A stretch of 9,586 nucleotides of DNA from PNAI01 sp964575715. GTDB taxonomy: Bacteria; Pseudomonadota; Alphaproteobacteria; Rhizobiales; Xanthobacteraceae. The position numbers and the translations under genes are program-made. A model generated the notes under the pieces. That model searched no databases. It was not told where the DNA came from and saw only the letters and a program-made list of their open reading frames with translations. The number at the start of each line of letters is the position of its first letter. Position 1 is the first letter of the stretch. Of this stretch, positions 7,901 to 9,586 are shown one piece after another. The stretch lies in the NCBI GenBank assembly GCA_964575715.1, contig CAZNSG010000066.1:1-9586 (forward strand), written 5' to 3'.

Positions 7901-8252
7901 GGTCGGCAGCGTGGCGGCGATTGGCGCGGTGGCGACCAACTGGAGCATCGTGGGGACGGGCGACTTTAACGGCAATGGCACTTCCGACATCCTGTGGCGC
8001 GAGAATGGCGGCACGGTGGTGACCTGGTCGATGACGACCGGCGGAACGGTCGGCGGCGTGGCGGTGATCGGCGCGGTGGCGACCAACTGGCAAATCCGGG
8101 GAACGGGCGACTTCAACGGCGACGGCACCGCCGACATCCTGTGGCGCGAGAATGGCGGCACGGTGGTGGACTGGACCATGTCGAACGGTCTGGTCAGCAG
8201 CGTGGCGGTGATTGGCGCGGTGGCGAACAACTGGCAAATTAATAATAATTAG
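4983..8252 (+). CDS. Large secreted matrixin-type (M10) metalloprotease with Calx-beta, PPC and C-terminal DxNxxG repeats
   Basis: The 1089-residue product is a probable extracellular zinc protease. After a low-complexity, Ser/Pro/Asp-rich N-terminus without a Sec signal (1-100), a matrixin-like catalytic domain spans about 110-313. It has the full zinc motif HEIGHALGLSH (H267, E268, H271, H277) and a Met-turn SLMEPYY with M285. Then come two Calx-beta domains (about 317-423 and 432-541, each ending GTITNDD), two bacterial pre-peptidase C-terminal (PPC) domains (about 547-665 and 674-790, with DWF and DPYLYLY motifs), and six repeats from D801 to the end, each opening DFNGNG/DFNGDG then SDILWRENGG or a close variant. 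Those openings resemble DxNxDGxxD calcium loops as in FG-GAP/dockerin-like repeats. The chain has one cysteine, C102. The absence of a Sec signal, the acidic Gly-rich modules and the exporter/adaptor pair upstream suggest type I secretion. I see no GGxGxDxUx nonapeptide block. The substrate is unknown. Confidence 0.92.
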   Translation: MSKFSVTSIEDSFDLDSSERGSADLTPSSTPSSYINSAMKTGDNFALKPGANGETVDSLPAAFDAIPNFSASDLARPTINPVPGPVETGAPNAPAMGELDSCYDYYGNLSEFIAPPEDYVTGGGKWGAAAFGTTGGTVTWSLAGAGWSNTTGVSFFTGTTVALSSFLSFDYTAVLAQAFASWSAVANISFVQVSDGGGNMGTGLTANIRIGGGFIDGRPAGSSVLARAFFPASGGNAQNFAYSGDMIFDSGEGSFWNTSSFLAVASHEIGHALGLSHTSVSGSLMEPYYNPSITTPQTDDINGIRAIYGTTAAVAGSVSINDVTITEGNSGTQIMTFTVTRSGGTAAFQVNYATAANTASAAGGDYVATSGTLTFNSGVNSQTIAVTINGDMTVESTETFFVNLSGATNLASIIDGQGIGTITNDDSAAIAGLVSINDVTIAEGNAGTQIMTFTVTRSGGTAAFAVNYATANNSALTGSDYITTSGTLSFGSGVNTQFVSVTINGDMTVETDETFFVNLSGATNGAAVTDGQGVGTITNDDAASSTDDYADSFADGTDGTVPLFGLVAVGNQATGTLETNGDRDWFSVSLTAGVTYTIELLGIDTSAGTLIDPYLYLYNSAGTYIIENDDAGFGWNSYLNYTPGISGTYYISAAAYGDSFSGTYTVRVTAPTADDFADSYTDTTAPFGQLTAGGSRTGSLEARFDQDWFRVTLTAGIAYTINLLGVDTGAGTLFDPYLYLYDGAGNFIIDDDDSGVGHNSQLIYTPGISGSYYIVAESFSYDTGTYTVIVTPPPPLSARSDFNGNGTSDILWRENGGTVVDWTMANGQVSQAAAIGAVATNWQIRGLGDFNGNGTSDILWRENGGTVVNWTMLNGQVSSVAVIGAVATNWNIVGTGDFNGNGTSDILWRENGGTVVTWTMTNGLVSGVAAIGAVATNWNIVGTGDFNGDGTTDILWRENGGTVVTWSMTTGGTVGSVAAIGAVATNWSIVGTGDFNGNGTSDILWRENGGTVVTWSMTTGGTVGGVAVIGAVATNWQIRGTGDFNGDGTADILWRENGGTVVDWTMSNGLVSSVAVIGAVANNWQINNN
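5934..6605 (+). repeat. Tandem duplication encoding two Calx-beta domains
   Basis: Two copies, 5934-6260 and 6282-6605, start with the same bases (GTGTCGATCAACGATGTG) and end with GGCACCATCACCAACGACGA. The first parts are nearly identical in DNA, including many third codon positions; the middles diverge and differ in length by one codon. The pattern fits an internal duplication of one module, later diverged or partly homogenised. Confidence 0.8.
6621..7358 (+). repeat. Two tandem PPC-domain modules
   Basis: The two units begin GACGACTACGCGGACAG (6621) and GACGACTTCGCGGACAG (7002) and encode matching blocks: DDYADS/DDFADS, DWFSV/DWFRV, SAGTLIDPYLYLY/GAGTLFDPYLYLY and YTPGISGTYYI/YTPGISGSYYI. 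PPC domains occur C-terminal to catalytic domains of many secreted proteases, where they are often cleaved off or aid binding and secretion; which role applies here is not visible. Confidence 0.75.
7383..8249 (+). repeat. Six tandem 144-147-base repeats encoding DFNGxG/ILWRENGG units
   Basis: Units start at 7383, 7527, 7671, 7815, 7962 and 8109. Units 1-3 are 144 bases, units 4-5 are 147 bases (one extra codon in the TTGGTVG segment), and unit 6 ends at the stop codon. Each unit encodes DFNG(N/D)GT.DILWRENGG, a Trp-containing variable patch, an IGAV segment and a closing NW.I. Synonymous sites are largely shared across units, so the array is young or being homogenised. The DFNGDGTTD-type openings look like calcium-binding loops. 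Confidence 0.9.
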
Positions 8253-8295
8253 GATGCAGGAAAATTCGCTGCGGGCCGGCACTTTGGTTGCCTGT

Positions 8296-8450
8296 CTTAT
8301 ACCAATCCTCCCAATCAGTCATTCCGGCCGAGCCGCGTTGGCGGCGAGAGCCGGAATCCATAAACACCTACGGCGATTATGGATTCCGGGCTCGCGGACT
8401 TCGTCCGCGCCCCGGAATGACGAGTCGAAATTTATGCGGGTTGGTATAAG
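8296..8450. mobile_element. MITE-like palindromic intergenic element with terminal inverted repeats
   Basis: The ends CTTATACCAATCC (8296-8308) and GGGTTGGTATAAG (8438-8450) are inverted repeats matching at 12 of 13 positions. Inside are nested perfect palindromes: GTCATTCCGG (8318-8327) with CCGGAATGAC (8412-8421); CCGGAATCCATAA (8351-8363) with TTATGGATTCCGG (8377-8389); and a hairpin CGCGGAC-TTC-GTCCGCG (8393-8409), mirrored by GCCGC-GTTG-GCGGC (8332-8345) on the left. The whole could fold as a cruciform. It encodes no transposase. The internal part resembles repeats I know to be abundant between genes in Bradyrhizobium-type genomes. The TA pair in the ends would suit an IS630/mariner-type target, but that is a guess. 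Confidence 0.75.
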
Positions 8451-8584
8451 ATAACGCGAACCGATTGTTCTGGCGGACCACACGGTCGAATATGCGCGAC
8501 CATGGCGCTGGGCAACATTCGGTCGTTTAGAGATTTACTTTGACGACAGCCAGCATCGATCACGATGAGGACAGGAGCTGATCG

Positions 8585-8692
8585 ATGAATCGGGATCGTT
8601 TGACACCTTGGCCTGGTCTCGGATCGTATACTTTCGCAATGGCGAGCGGGGTCGGCTTCGAAGATCATAAATTCGGCGGATTGCATCCATAA
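8585..8692 (+). CDS. Possible small protein of 35 residues, unknown function
   Basis: ATG 8585 is preceded by AGGAG (8573-8577) at a 7-base spacing, the best ribosome binding site in the right half of the window, and the frame runs to TAA at 8690-8692. The product begins MNRDRLTPWPGLG and ends FGGLHP; it has no cysteine, no membrane helix and no family I recognise. It lies alone between the palindromic element and the dehydrogenase gene on the same strand. A chance ORF, or a leader fragment of a lost gene, is as likely as a real small protein. Confidence 0.25.
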   Translation: MNRDRLTPWPGLGSYTFAMASGVGFEDHKFGGLHP

Positions 8693-8825
8693 ATTTAGGG
8701 CGCCTGTGAGCGTTCTATTCGGGCGCAACGGCTGAAGATTTGAATAAAGCGTAAGTAAAGGTGTTGATGAATCGTCCTAGGTCGTTGGGTTATGCTGTTT
8801 TGATGCTCTCCACGCGGAACTTTCG

Positions 8826-9586
8826 ATGCCGAATGTTAACCTCATTGTCGGAAACGATGGTGCCAACACACTGACCGGCGGTTCCGGCAATGACTTGATC
8901 TATGGGTTCGACCCCAATGGTCCACAGGGCCAGGTTACTTCGATTTCAGCGACACGTGTCGCTTCGGGCTTAAACCAACCGCTCTTCGCCACCGCCGCGC
9001 CAGGCGACACCAGTCGGCTTTTCATCGTTGAGAAGACCGGCCTGATCAGAATCCTCGACTTGACGACCGGATTGGTGTTGTCAACTCCGTTCCTTGACGT
9101 GTCGTCCCAAATCACGACCGGCGTTGAGGCGGGGTTGCTCGGTCTCGCCTTTGATCCAAACTACGCCCAAAATGGATTTTTCTACGTCGATCTGGTCAAC
9201 CTCAATGGCGATACGGAGGTTCGACGCTATCAGGTTTCAGGCAATCCCAACCAAGCGAATGCCGCGAGTGCGACGCTGGTCATCACGGTGGATCAGCCCA
9301 GCGGCCTGTTGAACCACAAAGGGGGTTGGATCGGTTTTGGGCCCGATGGTTTTCTCTACATTTCGCTCGGCGATGGCGGCGGCGGCGGCGATCCGTTCGG
9401 AAATGGGCAAAACATCGATACGCTGCTCGGCAAGATCCTGCGCATCGATGTCAACGGCGATGACTTTCCTGGTGACGCAGCGCGCAACTACGCCATACCG
9501 GTCGACAATCCGTTTGTCGGGACGGCCGGCGCCGACGAGATTTTTGCGTATGGATTGCGCAATCCGTGGCGGCCGAGCTTCGACCG
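8826..9586 (+). CDS. PQQ-dependent sugar dehydrogenase (glucose/sorbosone dehydrogenase family) with N-terminal RTX-like motif, 3' end cut off
   Basis: The frame is open from ATG 8826 to the right edge (253 codons). Residues 9-28 read GNDGANTLTGGSGNDLIYGF, which holds one good RTX nonapeptide (GGSGNDLIY) and a looser one. From about residue 33 it follows the soluble glucose/sorbosone dehydrogenase beta-propeller: LLGLAFDPNY at 104-113, NHKGGWIGFGPDGFLYISLGDGG at 163 onward with H164 in the place of the family's conserved His, GQNIDTLLGKILRIDVNGDD, and YGLRNPW near 242-248. Such enzymes oxidise sugars or aldehydes outside the cytoplasm using PQQ with calcium; the exact substrate cannot be told. 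There is no Sec signal, so with the RTX motif and the exporter upstream, type I export is plausible. Further RTX repeats or a second domain could lie beyond the window. The start is chosen because no other in-frame ATG lies nearby; its ribosome binding site is weak. Confidence 0.87.
   Translation, partial: MPNVNLIVGNDGANTLTGGSGNDLIYGFDPNGPQGQVTSISATRVASGLNQPLFATAAPGDTSRLFIVEKTGLIRILDLTTGLVLSTPFLDVSSQITTGVEAGLLGLAFDPNYAQNGFFYVDLVNLNGDTEVRRYQVSGNPNQANAASATLVITVDQPSGLLNHKGGWIGFGPDGFLYISLGDGGGGGDPFGNGQNIDTLLGKILRIDVNGDDFPGDAARNYAIPVDNPFVGTAGADEIFAYGLRNPWRPSFD

Larger units (their letters stand above)
8253..8825. other. Spacer between the protease and dehydrogenase genes
   Basis: This 573-base stretch holds the palindromic element at 8296-8450 and a possible 35-residue ORF at 8585-8692, both listed separately. 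No clear rho-independent terminator follows the protease stop codon, though the palindromic element could act as one. A TTGACA at 8600-8605 and a TATACT at 8627-8632 are 21 bases apart, too far for a normal sigma-70 promoter. Between 8693 and 8825 I see only an AT-richer leader with a poor ribosome binding site (GCGGAA) ahead of ATG 8826. Confidence 0.5.

Noticed and set aside
7383..8249. CRISPR-like array
   Set aside because: The regular 144-147-base units are coding, in frame, with no short repeat/unique spacer pattern.
7463..8282. Long open frames of 255 and 227 codons on the minus strand
   Set aside because: They lie entirely antisense to the six-unit repeat array; the same repeated codons create periodic open frames with repetitive products and no independent start signals.
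8212..8454. 80-codon plus-strand frame and 98-codon minus-strand frame (8432-8728) in the spacer
   Set aside because: The first starts inside the repeat array and reads through the palindromic element; the second ends in the element. Neither has a ribosome binding site or a recognisable domain.
8600..8632. Sigma-70 promoter TTGACA...TATACT
   Set aside because: The spacer is 21 bases, well beyond the usual 16-18, and the boxes lie within the possible small ORF.

Overview
The window looks like chromosome from an alphaproteobacterium, most likely in or near Bradyrhizobium/Nitrobacteraceae. This rests on the GC-rich codon use, the style of the secreted proteins (PPC and DFNGxG repeat modules), and an intergenic palindrome of a kind common in that group (CCGGAATCCAT arms). 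The taxonomic placement is inference; no rRNA or other marker gene is present.

Layout. (1) 1-494, minus strand: most of a GmhB-type heptose bisphosphate phosphatase of the HAD superfamily, running off the left edge. (2) 495-942: no protein gene; it holds a degenerate tRNA-like 3' half on the minus strand and the upstream region of the next gene. (3) 943-4605, plus strand: a tight two-gene operon for a type I secretion system, an HlyB-like ABC exporter with a degenerate C39 domain followed directly by an HlyD-like adaptor. (4) 4606-4982: a spacer with no convincing gene. (5) 4983-8252, plus strand: a 1089-residue secreted metalloprotease with a matrixin (M10) catalytic domain, two Calx-beta domains, two PPC domains and six near-identical 48-49-residue repeats, each opening with a calcium-loop-like DxNxxG motif. 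(6) 8253-8825: a spacer with a 155-bp MITE-like palindromic element and a possible 35-residue small ORF. (7) 8826 to the right edge, plus strand: the start of a PQQ-dependent glucose/sorbosone-type dehydrogenase with an RTX-like motif at its N-terminus.

How it fits together. The exporter and adaptor form the inner-membrane and periplasmic parts of a type I secretion channel; the outer-membrane TolC-like partner is not in the window. Neither downstream protein has a Sec signal peptide, and both carry glycine/aspartate-rich, probably calcium-dependent modules, so they are good candidates for cargo of this exporter. That link is inferred from gene order and protein composition, not shown directly. 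The most distinctive item is the metalloprotease: it has no obvious RTX nonapeptide block, a very homogeneous C-terminal repeat array, and one cysteine in the whole chain, just ahead of the catalytic domain.
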